Shown piece after piece: positions 9,312 to 18,510 of a stretch of 64,000 bases of DNA. Position 1 is the first letter of the stretch. Each line of letters starts with the position of its first letter. Source of the DNA: Acidimicrobiia bacterium (GTDB taxonomy: Bacteria; Acidobacteriota; Vicinamibacteria; Vicinamibacterales; SCN-69-37); NCBI GenBank assembly GCA_016871335.1, contig VFZF01000001.1:124001-188000 (forward strand), written 5' to 3'. Below the pieces are notes generated by a model. The model was given only the letters and a program-made list of their open reading frames with translations. It had not been told where the DNA came from and made no database searches. The position numbers and the translations under genes are program-made.

Positions 9312-12300
9312 TCACTCGCTCCGGAGTGACGCGAGCAACGGAAGCCGGCGAACCGCCCGGGTCGCGACCAGCGCGGCCACGACACCAGCCGCCGCCACAG
9401 CAAGCAGCCACACCATGGACAACGCCGGGGGACGGCCACCGCGGGCGATGAGCACCGGTGCAATCGACACGAGCGCCGCCACAACACCCACGCCCAGACC
9501 AATCGCGACCAGCCCGAGATTTTCGGCGACCACCATCACGGACAGGTCGCGCAACCGGTAACCTGCCGCCGACAACAACGCCAGCTCACGACGACGCTCG
9601 AGCACGTTGCGAGCAGTGACAGCGGCCAGCCCGATTGTGCCAAGCACAAGACCGAGACCGCCCAGCGTCTGGAACGTGGACAGGTACGTGTTCTCCACCC
9701 GGTGATAGGCCTCCAGTTTCGTCAGGGCCGACTGTGCGTCGGCGCCGTACGGTTCCAGCCGCTCCTCGATCGCCGTCGCCACCTCGTCCGCCCGCGCACC
9801 GGCCGCCACCTCAACCAGCATCACGCGATACCCGGCCGACTCCGGGAAGACCTGTGCAAACGCAGACTCGGCAATCATGATCTCGCCCTGGAGCACGCTG
9901 TCCGAGAGCGACCCCACAATCCGCAACCGGACGGGACGCGCCGTCTCGGCGTCAATCGTCACGATGTCGCCCACCGCCGCATGCAGCACGTACTGCAGCG
10001 ACGTCGCATCCACGATCGCGGGTACCACGCCGTCAGCCAGTTCTCCGCGCAGCAGCCGCCACGGATTCTCGCGGTCAGCGTCGGTGTCGGCCACGGACTT
10101 CGCAAATGTGAATCGCCCGGCATCGATCAATGCGTCTGGCACTCCAAGCACACGCGGCTGTTTTGGCTGATACAAGTTCAGACAACTCGCATCGTCGCCC
10201 GGACGAAGGCGTGCGCCGAAGACGGAGACACCGGCGAACACCGGATCGTTGGACTGAAACTGCAAGCCGAGTTCTTCACGTCCGGAACTCGTCGACGGAT
10301 CGTGCACAAACGGCAGCACGGACTCGGCAATGAGCGCGAAGCCGCCGGTGCCTCCGCGCGCGTCGCCGGCCGCATGTGTGTCCTTGCGGAAGGCATCCAC
10401 GGAGACGAGGAGGAACGCCGCCACCGCGACCAGGCCTGCGGACGTCATGCTCCGCCCAGGACGCCACGACGCATTTCGCCAGCCAAAGCCCGCGAGTGCA
10501 GAGACTCCGGAGCCGCCGAGCACGCCGGCCCTCGGCTGTCGAAGGTGCGACCCCAGCGCCATCAAGCCGCCAATCAGGATGAGCGCCCCGGCACCGAAAA
10601 ATCCAGCCGCTGCGGGCACGGCGCCCGTGGTGGTCACCGCGGCGAGGCCCACGGCTGTCACGAGAATCACCGTCGGCATCAGGCGCCGAATCGACCCGGG
10701 TGTGCGCGCGGCTGCGAAGGCGCCACTCGTGCTTCCGCTCAGCAATTCCCTCGGCGAGTACTTGCGGACGGCACGCACCGTGAGCCAGATACACACAAGG
10801 GCCGCGACCACACCACCGACGGCGCCGCCAACAAGGGTGACTGGATCGACATGCAGTGCAAGCGCCGTCGTCCCCACGGCGCCGACCCACCAGGTACGGA
10901 GGCCATACATCATGAGCGCCGCCCACCCGATCGCCAGCACCACACCCACCAGTGCGCCGGCAATGGCGACCACGACACCTTCGAGGAGAAAGAGTCGCTG
11001 AATCGCGGCGACACTGAAGCCGGCGGCCCGCAGCACTCCTATCTCCCGCAACCGCTGCTCAATACCGAGGCGGAAAAACAGTGCGGTCAGCAGGAGCGCG
11101 GAGACCACGAGGAAGAAGCTGAAGTACGAGAAGTAGGCGCCAAAATCAGTCGCGCCGACCGACGCGGACACGTTCTGCGCGCGGACGTCGACGACGGTGA
11201 TGCCGGCGCGAACGGAGCCGAGGGCTCTTGGAACTGACGCTTCCAAGTCCGCAGTCTGCGGTCCGCAGTCCGCGGTCCCCAGCTTGCAGTCCGCGGTCCG
11301 GAGGCGCATCGAGGAAATTCCGCCGTATCGGGTGCGCCAGAGTTCCTGGGCGATCTCGAGGGGGACGAAGGCTTTCGCCGTGGTCCGGTACTTGTCCCAG
11401 TAGTCTTCATCGATCTGGCGGACGAGTTTGAGATCGATGGGAAACGGCGGGTCCCACTCCCCGACGCTTTCGGCGTCGGTGATGCCGGGATACGCGGGCG
11501 AGAGGCGGCGATCGGCGGCGAGGCCCTCGATGGGCACAACACCGGCGACCTGGAAGGTCGTCTGCTCGACGACCAATCGACCTTCGTCGGCCCACCGGTA
11601 GTACTCGAGTTGGAGGTCGCTGCCGACGTGCACGCCGAGGTCACGGGCCGCCCAATCGTTGAGCACGATCGGCGGAGCGCCAGTGCCGGTATCGCGCAGC
11701 AGCTCTGCGAGCCGGGCATCGCCGCCGGCCGCCGGACCGAGGCCGGCCACCAGCGAATACGGCACGGTCCGATCGCCGACAGTCAACTTGTTGGCGAGCC
11801 ACGTCAACACTTCCGTGCGTTCGAGGCCCTGGCGTGTGGCAATGGCCGAGACCGTGGTCGCCAGCGAATCGCTGATGAGGCCGCTTGCCGTCTCCACGAG
11901 CAGCGAGCCGCCGACTGGCTCGGTCTTCAGACCAAGGTCGTCGGCACTGATCGACGCGTCCAGGGCGTTGACGACCGCGTCTGCGTCAAGCGGTTGCCCT
12001 CCCCGGCTCACCAGAAGCGCGTTCACACGACCGGCCTGACCCAAGTCGCGCTGAAGGCGCGGCAGCGCCATGAACAGAGCGCGAACAGGTCCCTGACTTG
12101 GCGACAGCGAGAACTCGCCAATCTGCGTTCGCGACAACGTTCCGCGCACGGTCAGCCGAATCGCGCGGCCGGTGTCGTCCTTGCGCCCGTGGAGCGAATC
12201 AAGGGGAATGTCGGTCGGACGTGCGACCCGAAGCACAACGGCATCCTGTTCGACAGCCCCCAACTCGGTCGCCAGATCGGGACTCAGCCAGATCCCACTG

Positions 12301-12692
12301 CCCGTCGGCGCCTCAGCCTCGACGCCGTGAAACACAAAGAAGCGTTCGTCCACGCCATACACGCTCACGTTGCCGGCGCGGCGGCCACTGGATTGATGCG
12401 TGGCAATCCCTTCGAGGGTGAACAGCGGTGCCACGGTGGCGCGGCCCTGTAGTTCCGGCTGTTCGGCCAGACGCTCCGCCAGGCTTTCCGTAAACGGATT
12501 CTCGGAGGCCACCACCAGATCCGCTTGACCGAGACGCGCGGTCACGAGGCCGGACAGGCTGGCGCGCACCGACGACCCGACCAGCAGCGAACCCGCGAGC
12601 ACGGCGACCGCACTGGCCACACCCAGCACCACGGCAAGGTGCGTCCGGCGATAGTGGCTCAGGCCGGCCCAGGCAAGACGTCCGAAGGTCAT
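9312..12692 (-). CDS. Large ABC transporter permease with two FtsX/MacB-type regions
   Basis: 1126 residues. An N-terminal anchor (AVVLGVASAVAVLAGSLLVG) precedes a long periplasmic MacB-like domain. Transmembrane segments follow at about 530-680 (FSFFLVVSALLLTALFF) and again near the C-terminus (LGLVLGTIGLAAVTARNVLE, RRELALLSAAGYRLRDL), a duplicated FtsX layout. It overlaps the upstream ATPase gene by 4 bases (ATGA), so the two form one exporter or lipoprotein-release machine of the LolCDE/MacB superfamily. Residues about 463-484 (TADCKLGTADCGPQTADLE) are encoded by a repeat insertion at 11240-11306 and have no obvious family counterpart. The cargo is unknown. Confidence 0.88.
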   Translation of the reverse strand: MTFGRLAWAGLSHYRRTHLAVVLGVASAVAVLAGSLLVGSSVRASLSGLVTARLGQADLVVASENPFTESLAERLAEQPELQGRATVAPLFTLEGIATHQSSGRRAGNVSVYGVDERFFVFHGVEAEAPTGSGIWLSPDLATELGAVEQDAVVLRVARPTDIPLDSLHGRKDDTGRAIRLTVRGTLSRTQIGEFSLSPSQGPVRALFMALPRLQRDLGQAGRVNALLVSRGGQPLDADAVVNALDASISADDLGLKTEPVGGSLLVETASGLISDSLATTVSAIATRQGLERTEVLTWLANKLTVGDRTVPYSLVAGLGPAAGGDARLAELLRDTGTGAPPIVLNDWAARDLGVHVGSDLQLEYYRWADEGRLVVEQTTFQVAGVVPIEGLAADRRLSPAYPGITDAESVGEWDPPFPIDLKLVRQIDEDYWDKYRTTAKAFVPLEIAQELWRTRYGGISSMRLRTADCKLGTADCGPQTADLEASVPRALGSVRAGITVVDVRAQNVSASVGATDFGAYFSYFSFFLVVSALLLTALFFRLGIEQRLREIGVLRAAGFSVAAIQRLFLLEGVVVAIAGALVGVVLAIGWAALMMYGLRTWWVGAVGTTALALHVDPVTLVGGAVGGVVAALVCIWLTVRAVRKYSPRELLSGSTSGAFAAARTPGSIRRLMPTVILVTAVGLAAVTTTGAVPAAAGFFGAGALILIGGLMALGSHLRQPRAGVLGGSGVSALAGFGWRNASWRPGRSMTSAGLVAVAAFLLVSVDAFRKDTHAAGDARGGTGGFALIAESVLPFVHDPSTSSGREELGLQFQSNDPVFAGVSVFGARLRPGDDASCLNLYQPKQPRVLGVPDALIDAGRFTFAKSVADTDADRENPWRLLRGELADGVVPAIVDATSLQYVLHAAVGDIVTIDAETARPVRLRIVGSLSDSVLQGEIMIAESAFAQVFPESAGYRVMLVEVAAGARADEVATAIEERLEPYGADAQSALTKLEAYHRVENTYLSTFQTLGGLGLVLGTIGLAAVTARNVLERRRELALLSAAGYRLRDLSVMVVAENLGLVAIGLGVGVVAALVSIAPVLIARGGRPPALSMVWLLAVAAAGVVAALVATRAVRRLPLLASLRSE

Positions 12693-13363
12693 GCGTCCAC
12701 AAACCTGCGGTCGCTGAGTTCGTACCGGCGCGGGAAGCGCGCAGCGAGCGCTGCGCTGTGTGTCACAACAACAAGCATCATGTTGTGGGCCTTCTGCAAA
12801 TCCGCGAGCAGGTCAGCCACCGCATCGGCCGACGCGCGGTCGAGATTGCCCGTGGGCTCATCACAGAGGAGCAACGCCGGCTGCCGAATCAGCGCCCGTG
12901 CAATCGCCACACGCTGCCGCTCACCACCGGACAGTTCGCCCGGTCTGTGTTCAAGCCGATCCGCCAGCCCGACCTGTGTCAGCAACGTGGTGGCCCGCTG
13001 CCGCACCGACGCGGCCGGTTCAGGCGTCGATGCGACCAGGGTCGGCGCGATCACGTTGTCGAGCGCGGAGAGCTGCGGCAGCAGAAGGTGATCCTGAAAC
13101 ACAAAGCCCACATGCGTATTTCTGAACGCAGCCTGCGCCGCATCGTCCAGCGAAAACGGATCCTTCCCGTCGAGGGTCACGGTGCCGGACGAAGGACGTT
13201 CGAGCGCGCCGAGGATGTAGAGCAAGGTGCTCTTGCCACACCCGGAGGGCCCCATGATGGCGACGGCGTCACCGCGCCCGACCTGCAGCGAAACATCGTC
13301 AAGCACGGGCACTCCGCCGCGAGCGGTGTCGTAACGCTTGGCGATGTGTGAGGCGATCAACAT
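12689..13363 (-). CDS. ABC transporter ATP-binding protein, LolD/MacB type
   Basis: 224 residues with all ATPase motifs: Walker A GPSGCGKST, Q-loop VFQDHLLLPQ, signature LSGGERQRVAIARAL, Walker B LLLCDEPTGNLD and the switch histidine in VVTHSAALA. It belongs to the family that powers FtsX-fold permeases, and such a permease follows at once with overlapping codons. Its ATG shares one base with the glycosyltransferase stop (TGATG), so the glycosyltransferase, ATPase and permease are probably translated from one message. This suggests, by inference only, that the transporter may handle a glycosylated envelope product. Confidence 0.93.
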   Translation of the reverse strand: MLIASHIAKRYDTARGGVPVLDDVSLQVGRGDAVAIMGPSGCGKSTLLYILGALERPSSGTVTLDGKDPFSLDDAAQAAFRNTHVGFVFQDHLLLPQLSALDNVIAPTLVASTPEPAASVRQRATTLLTQVGLADRLEHRPGELSGGERQRVAIARALIRQPALLLCDEPTGNLDRASADAVADLLADLQKAHNMMLVVVTHSAALAARFPRRYELSDRRFVDA

Positions 13364-14649
13364 CAGCGAATCACTCCCTCGTAAATGTGTTCGGCTTTGG
13401 TGGCCGCTTGCGCAACCGTGTAGTGCTCGCGAACCCCTGCGGCCGCCGCGCGACCGAGCTGCGCTGCGCGGTCGCGGTCGGTGACCAGTGTGTGGAGCGC
13501 CTCCGCGAGGGCGGCAGGGTCGTCAGGTGTGACGAGCAGACCACCGCCGGTGCGGCTGATGATTTCCGGGAACGCACCGTGACGTGGTTCCACGACCGGC
13601 AGGCCGTTTGCCATGGCTTCGATGAGGAACAGCCCCTTGGGGTCGGCGTACGTGGTGGGCACCGAGAACACGTCGAACGACTGCAGGAGGGCGATCTTCC
13701 CGGCCCTGTCCGGTGCACCGGCGTACGTGAAGTGATCGGCGAGGCCCCAGTCCTTCATCCGGGCCTCACAGGACGCCAGGTACTCGCGATGTTCGTCGAG
13801 CAGGTAGCCGCCCGCCACAAGGCGTGTCGGCGGCACGTCACCGCGTTTTCGCAGCTGGTGATAGGCGTCGCACAACACGTGCAGTCCCTTCTCGGGTGCG
13901 ATGCGCGCGAAGTACCCGATCGTGTACGGCGCTTCCCGGCGCACGGGCTTCGCGTCGTGACCGCGCACGTCGATCCCGAGTGGCACCACCGATATCTTTT
14001 CAGGAGGAATGCCGAAGTACCGGACCATGAACTGTGCGTAGTAGTCGCTGACCGCGACAAAGTGATCCACGTGCGGCACGGCCGCGCGAATCAGCGCCAT
14101 CGACTCGGACTTCCACGGCTCGCGCAACTGGTCGAGGAACAGATCCTCGCCCTGCAGGGTGCACACCACCGGACATCCCAGCGCGTCCTTGATGGGTTTC
14201 GCGAGGCTGATCAGCAACGCAAACGGGAGACTCACCAGGTCGAAGCGGGATTCGTGCTTCAACCAGTCGACAAGTTTTCGGACTTCCTTTTTCTGAAACC
14301 CGTCAGTGCCTTTCAGCATGGACACCGTCATCGCACCGAGAAACGTTGGATCGACTTTGATCTGTTTCTTCGACGCCAGTTTCAGCACCCACTCGGAGTC
14401 CCACAACTTGTCCATGAACGCCGGAGTGTGCCTGAAGAGAGGCACATTCTGCTCGAGGTAGACGCTGATGCCGCCGAAGAAGACCTTGGTGCTGCTGACG
14501 TTCGTCTCATCGGTGGTCGTCGGCGTGTAGATCGGCATGAGCACGACGTCGTGCCCGCGCGCCTTGAGTGCCGTCGCCAGCGCGTTGTCTCGCAGACAAC
14601 TGCCGCAGTACATCTCTGCAGCGCCGGCAGTCAGGTACAACAGCTTCAT
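13363..14649 (-). CDS. GT4-family glycosyltransferase
   Basis: 428 residues from the ATG at 14649. The open frame extends upstream to 15234, but that part is antisense-like sequence inside the dehydrogenase gene. The two-domain GT-B layout is visible: N-terminal AGAAEMYCGSCLRDNAL and GHDVVLMPIYTP, linker VVPLGIDV, then GYFARIAPEKGLHVL, a DVFSVPTTYADPKGL segment and the EX7E-type donor site FLIEAMANGLPVVEPRHG. It would transfer a nucleotide-activated sugar to an envelope or small-molecule acceptor that cannot be specified. It lies 14 bases after the aldehyde dehydrogenase and abuts the ABC ATPase gene. Confidence 0.88.
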   Translation of the reverse strand: MKLLYLTAGAAEMYCGSCLRDNALATALKARGHDVVLMPIYTPTTTDETNVSSTKVFFGGISVYLEQNVPLFRHTPAFMDKLWDSEWVLKLASKKQIKVDPTFLGAMTVSMLKGTDGFQKKEVRKLVDWLKHESRFDLVSLPFALLISLAKPIKDALGCPVVCTLQGEDLFLDQLREPWKSESMALIRAAVPHVDHFVAVSDYYAQFMVRYFGIPPEKISVVPLGIDVRGHDAKPVRREAPYTIGYFARIAPEKGLHVLCDAYHQLRKRGDVPPTRLVAGGYLLDEHREYLASCEARMKDWGLADHFTYAGAPDRAGKIALLQSFDVFSVPTTYADPKGLFLIEAMANGLPVVEPRHGAFPEIISRTGGGLLVTPDDPAALAEALHTLVTDRDRAAQLGRAAAAGVREHYTVAQAATKAEHIYEGVIR

Positions 14650-14663
14650 GTCCGGTCCTGGAG

Positions 14664-16094
14664 TTACCCCGCCCTCTGGAAGGCACGTCTGGCGTACAGG
14701 TGATCGAACAGGTTCCCCTCGTGCGGCTGATCCCAGGCGATGCGGTTGGTCTGGAGCGGGCCGAGGTTCAGGCGTCCGATCAAATCGGAGTCGATGAGCC
14801 GCTGCGTCAGTGCGGTGTCGTTGGTGAGCGCGGTCACGGCCAGCGTCGATCCCAGGCACTCGGGCATCGTCGCCATCTCGTCGGCCGTCACGTCCACGAC
14901 CGAGACAAACGGGAACAGGAACTCGCGGTTGGCGAGCGGGTGCTGTGAAGACGTGCAGTGAATCACCGTGGGCAGCAGGAACGTGCCGCCATGGGCCCTG
15001 ACCAGTCGCGGTCCCTTCCGGATTCGCATTGTCACGTCTTCGGCGCCGGCTTCGAGCAGGGCGTTGTCGATCTGCTGCGAGATGTGTTCGGCGACGCGAG
15101 GATCCACAAAGGGCGAGATCTCCGCGTCGGGATCGTCCTCTGCGCGCGGCTGGATCTTCACCAGGCGCTCGGCCAGTGCTTCCGCCAGGTCGCGGCCGTG
15201 GGAGGGCGTCCACACGCCCGAGGCGTTGACGCATGACCGGCCGCCGTTTTCGGCGACCGACAGCGCAATCACATCCAGGTACGCACGCCAGTTCGGCGCG
15301 AGGTCCTCGCCAAACACGAGCTTGCTGTACCCGGGACCGTGCAGTTCCACGCGCGGATCACCAGCGACCGAGCCAACCGCACTCACGTCGCCAAAAAACA
15401 TGCTCCGTCCGGTGCGGCGCACGATTTCGCCGGCACCGGCGTGGTCACTCGGGAAGAAGTTGAACGCGTCACCGGGAATGCCGGCTCTGATGAGGGCCTG
15501 GATGATGCGATACGGCGACCACGGCTCGGTGCCGCCCGGGCGAAGCACCAGCGGCATCTTCATCGAGATCGCAGGAATCCAGAGGCCGTGTACACCCGGC
15601 GAGTTGCTCGGCAGCACGACCCCCAGCGCCTTTGATTTCGGGAAGAAGCTCAGAGCCTGCCCATTCACTTCGCCAAAACCCTTGTCCAGAATGTCCAGGT
15701 CCAGACCACGCGTGAGGCCACGCAGAATCTCGGGCACGTTTTCCATGACCGACACGATGCGCTGCATGTTGCGACGCACCATCACATGCGGCATGCCCGT
15801 GGTGGACGAGAGCTGCCGCACATAGTCGTCCGGCGTCTGTTGTGTGTCTCCCAGCGGCAATGTGTCATGGACGAACATGTGCGCGGCCGCTTTTGTCATC
15901 TCCATCAAACGCGCGACGGGGATCGACAGCAGTGACGCGCGCATGGCGTCCTGCGCCAACAGATCGCGCCGAATCAGCCCGGCGTTCGCCTGGCTGATTT
16001 CAGCAAACGGCTCACGGGTCGCATGATGCGCGATCGTCACAACGTCGACGCTGCGGTAGCTGACTCCGCGGCGGATCAGGGGGATATGGAGCAT
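14664..16094 (-). CDS. Aldehyde dehydrogenase-superfamily protein, possible acyl reductase
   Basis: 476 residues. The catalytic cysteine lies in NGGRSCVNASGVW, and the nucleotide-binding half has ALGVVLPSNSPGVHGLW and LVLRPGGTEPWSPYR. The final part (FPFVSVVDVTADEM, SDLIGRLNLGP) matches the oligomerisation end of the fold. It differs from ordinary aldehyde dehydrogenases in its long N-terminal helical region and is nearer to acyl-CoA or acyl-enzyme reductases. A divergent gene 100 bases away encodes a short adenylate-forming enzyme, so activation plus reduction of a carboxylic acid to an aldehyde is plausible, as proposed for EhpF/EhpG or known for LuxE/LuxC. That pathway call is inference. 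Confidence 0.78.
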   Translation of the reverse strand: MLHIPLIRRGVSYRSVDVVTIAHHATREPFAEISQANAGLIRRDLLAQDAMRASLLSIPVARLMEMTKAAAHMFVHDTLPLGDTQQTPDDYVRQLSSTTGMPHVMVRRNMQRIVSVMENVPEILRGLTRGLDLDILDKGFGEVNGQALSFFPKSKALGVVLPSNSPGVHGLWIPAISMKMPLVLRPGGTEPWSPYRIIQALIRAGIPGDAFNFFPSDHAGAGEIVRRTGRSMFFGDVSAVGSVAGDPRVELHGPGYSKLVFGEDLAPNWRAYLDVIALSVAENGGRSCVNASGVWTPSHGRDLAEALAERLVKIQPRAEDDPDAEISPFVDPRVAEHISQQIDNALLEAGAEDVTMRIRKGPRLVRAHGGTFLLPTVIHCTSSQHPLANREFLFPFVSVVDVTADEMATMPECLGSTLAVTALTNDTALTQRLIDSDLIGRLNLGPLQTNRIAWDQPHEGNLFDHLYARRAFQRAG

Positions 16095-16107
16095 ACCGAC
16101 ATTCTAC

Positions 16108-16180
16108 TGGGCTGCTGGGTGGATGGGCGACTGGGTGGATGGCCGCTCAACCGCCCACCTGCCCACCTGCCCAGTTTGAT
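16108..16180. repeat. Family A micro-repeat, inverted, between divergent genes
   Basis: The 100-base gap between the divergent aldehyde dehydrogenase and adenylating-enzyme genes holds CTGGGTGGATGGGCGACTGGGT on the left and CCGCCCACCTGCCCACCTGCCC on the right, each given here shortened to the core. The halves are roughly complementary and could form a GC-rich hairpin. The same GATGGGCGGATGGG-type words recur at 26.1, 28.8, 35.3 and, in a related form, 18.5, 37.2 and 51.9 kb. Any promoters for the two genes must lie in or beside this element. Confidence 0.7.
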
Positions 16181-16194
16181 AGTCTTCTGTCCTG

Positions 16195-17253
16195 ATGCAA
16201 CCCCAGACCAAAGACGCCCTCGACGCGCATGTGCGGGAGATTGTGCAGTGGCACTTCACCCCCGAGACCGGCACCCCGTTCTGGCTGGATTTCGCCAGCA
16301 AACTCGACTGGGATCCCCGGAAGGAGATTCGAACCTACGAGGACCTCGACCGCTTCGGATTCTTCGAGGACGAGTGGCTTCGCGGCGGACCGGTGCGTCG
16401 CTGGGTGCCCAAGGGGTACGCGAACAGGCCCATCTATACGTTCGAAACGGGCGGCTCGACCGGCGTCCCGAAATCGCGCATCAACATCGATGACTTCCGC
16501 ATTGACTACGAGATGTTCAGCGACACGTTGCCGGACGAACATTTTCCGAAGGGGTCAGACTGGCTGATGGTCGGTCCGTCGGGTCCGAGACGTCTCCGAC
16601 TGGCGGTAGAACATCTGGCGCAACATCGCGGCGGCATCAGCTTCTGCGTCGACCTCGACCCCCGCTGGGTCATCAAACTCGTCAAGAGCCGGCAGATGGA
16701 ACAGGTCGAAGCCTACAAACGACACGTCATCGACCAGGCCCTGACGTTGCTCAAGGCGCACGACAACATCAAGTGCATGTTCATCACGCCGAAGCTACTG
16801 GAAGCGCTGGCGGAGAAGATCTCGATCAAGAAGGCCGGCATCACCGGCATCTTCTGTGGCGGCACTGAAATGACGCCGCAGTTCCACCGCTGGGTGCGCG
16901 AGGAGGTGCTCGACGGCGTCTTCTTCGCGCCGACCTATGGCAACACGTTGATGGGCCTCGCCGTGGGCAAACCCTTCGACCCAGTCGACAACCACGCGAT
17001 CATCTACTACCCGCCGATACCGCGCGCCGTGCTCGAGGTCGTCGACCCCGAACACCCGACTAAACTCGTGCCGTACGGCAAAACCGGCCGTGTGCGCCTC
17101 ACCACGCTCACCAAGGAGTTCTTCATCCCGCGCTTCCTCGAACGCGACGAAGCCGAGCGTGAGCCCCCCTGCGACACCTATCCCTGGGATGGTGTTCGGA
17201 ATGTGAGGCCGTTCAAAAAACTCGGCACGTCGGTGACCGAAGGCGTCTACTGA
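16195..17253 (+). CDS. PaaK/LuxE/EhpF-like adenylate-forming enzyme
   Basis: 352 residues, short for the ANL superfamily (PaaK is about 430). The phosphate-binding loop is FETGGSTGVPKSRINID, followed by IFCGGTEMTP, FFAPTYGNTLMGLAVG with the conserved Tyr-Gly, and a terminal YGKTGRVRLTTLT strand. The usual large C-terminal lid domain is reduced or absent. Short members such as EhpF and LuxE activate an aryl or fatty acid as acyl-adenylate for transfer or reduction. Divergent pairing with an aldehyde dehydrogenase-like gene supports a joint acid-to-aldehyde step. The substrate cannot be inferred from sequence alone. Confidence 0.8.
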   Translation: MQPQTKDALDAHVREIVQWHFTPETGTPFWLDFASKLDWDPRKEIRTYEDLDRFGFFEDEWLRGGPVRRWVPKGYANRPIYTFETGGSTGVPKSRINIDDFRIDYEMFSDTLPDEHFPKGSDWLMVGPSGPRRLRLAVEHLAQHRGGISFCVDLDPRWVIKLVKSRQMEQVEAYKRHVIDQALTLLKAHDNIKCMFITPKLLEALAEKISIKKAGITGIFCGGTEMTPQFHRWVREEVLDGVFFAPTYGNTLMGLAVGKPFDPVDNHAIIYYPPIPRAVLEVVDPEHPTKLVPYGKTGRVRLTTLTKEFFIPRFLERDEAEREPPCDTYPWDGVRNVRPFKKLGTSVTEGVY

Positions 17254-17335
17254 TTTTCACAACGAGGCATGGAGGGCTGGGAGAGTGTTTGTGAAAATCA
17301 TTTCCTCCGTGCCTCAGCGCCTCCCTGTTAGAAGC
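17252..17335. terminator. Bidirectional terminator-like palindrome, family E element
   Basis: Between two convergent genes. Two nested inverted repeats are visible: ATTTTCAC (17253-17260) with GTGAAAAT (17291-17298), and GAGGCATGGAGG (17264-17275) with CCTCCGTGCCTC (17304-17315, one mismatch). The right half, ending in CTCCCTGT, is closely similar to the element at 52,868-52,937, and the left half, CACAACGAGGCATGGAGGG, to that at 57,190. No long T-run is present, so termination is inferred from position and structure. Confidence 0.6.
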
Positions 17336-17337
17336 TC

Positions 17338-18498
17338 TTAGACAGCCGCCGCGAGGCGCTCAATGTCTCCGTCCTCGTTGTACGCCTGGGCGCAGAGCCT
17401 TACCCAGACCCGGCCAGCGCGGGCATGGACCTGCACTTCGATGTTGTGCTCGAACAACAAACGGTCACGCAGGACCTGCGCCTCCGGCTTGGTGGTACCA
17501 CACCGCAGAGGCGTCATCACACTCACCATCGATCCCACGTGGGATTCGCTGATCTCGAGCGGGGTGCCCCACGCGTCAGTCAGGCGCTGTGCTGATCGCC
17601 ACGCGAGTGCGTGACAGTACTGCCGCAGGTCCGCAAAACCCAGACCGAGCAGAAACGTGACACCCGTGGGAGCTGCGAGCCACGGCGAGGGGTCGCGCGT
17701 GCCCACCCAGTCAAACTCCTGCGTGAACCCGGCGCCGTAGCCCCAGGAAACAACCGACGGATGCAACCACGCCTGACACTCAGGCGTCGCCACCATAAAC
17801 GCGCTCGACCGCGGGGCCATCGCCCACTTGTGCAGATTGGCAATGTAGATGTCGGCACCGAGACTCGCGACATCAAGCCCTATCTGACCGGGCACGTGCG
17901 CACCATCCACCATCACCATGACGCCCTTCTCGTGGCACAGCCGCACAATGTCGGCGACAGGAAACACCAGCGCACTCTCCGCGGCGATGTGGTCCACGAT
18001 CACCAACCGTGTGCGGGGCATGATCGCGTCAGAAATCCTGGTCAGGCATTCCGCATCCGTAAACGCCGGATACGGCATCGTCACCGTCGTCACACTGGCG
18101 CCGGCCCGCTGCGCGGCGTATTGAATCGCCGTCACGATTCCGCCGTAGGCGTGGTCCGTGATGACGATCTCATCACCCGCCGCCAGCGGCATGGAGCGGA
18201 CGACGGCGTTGACGCCGGCACTGGTGTTGTCGACAAAGACAAGATTGGCCGGGTCGGCTCCGACAAACGAGGCGATGTCGCCCGCCGCTTGTCGCATCAG
18301 CGTCTGAGTGGTGGATGCGCCGGTGAACGTCCACAGGTCGCGAAGCATGAACCGCGCTGGGTGCCGTTCGATGTGATCGCGCCAGCGTTGTTGCGCTTCC
18401 AACACTTTGATGGGCGTCACACCGACGGTGCCATGGTTCAGATAGGTAGCTGCGGGATCAAGCGGCCACAAAGGGAGAATGGAGCGACCGAAGGGCAT
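17338..18498 (-). CDS. Class V aminotransferase, isopenicillin-N-epimerase-like
   Basis: 386 residues. Fold type I class V features: LNHGTVGVTP at the N-terminus, VDNTSAGVNAVVRSM in the cofactor cup, a VDGAHVPGQI strand with the cofactor-binding Asp, and NLHKWAMAPR with the Schiff-base lysine. The C-terminal domain ends with AGRVWVRLCAQAYN. Relatives include CefD-like epimerases, cysteine desulfurases and hercynylcysteine lyases, so the reaction could be transamination, lyase or racemase chemistry. Its start lies just downstream of a family A repeat that separates it from a decayed gene. It converges on the adenylating-enzyme gene. Confidence 0.86.
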   Translation of the reverse strand: MPFGRSILPLWPLDPAATYLNHGTVGVTPIKVLEAQQRWRDHIERHPARFMLRDLWTFTGASTTQTLMRQAAGDIASFVGADPANLVFVDNTSAGVNAVVRSMPLAAGDEIVITDHAYGGIVTAIQYAAQRAGASVTTVTMPYPAFTDAECLTRISDAIMPRTRLVIVDHIAAESALVFPVADIVRLCHEKGVMVMVDGAHVPGQIGLDVASLGADIYIANLHKWAMAPRSSAFMVATPECQAWLHPSVVSWGYGAGFTQEFDWVGTRDPSPWLAAPTGVTFLLGLGFADLRQYCHALAWRSAQRLTDAWGTPLEISESHVGSMVSVMTPLRCGTTKPEAQVLRDRLLFEHNIEVQVHARAGRVWVRLCAQAYNEDGDIERLAAAV

Positions 18499-18510
18499 AC
18501 GACAGTGTAG

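Noticed and set aside
9702-11237. Open plus-strand frame of 511 codons
   Set aside because: It is antisense to the ABC permease, Arg/His-rich and without family likeness; long antisense frames are expected at this GC content.
14650-15234. N-terminal extension of the glycosyltransferase
   Set aside because: These codons lie inside the dehydrogenase gene and show no GT-like fold; the GT begins cleanly at MKLLYLTAG.
16195-17253. A luminescence luxE gene
   Set aside because: No luxAB or luxD is present and likeness is to the wider adenylate-forming group; only the pairing logic is comparable.
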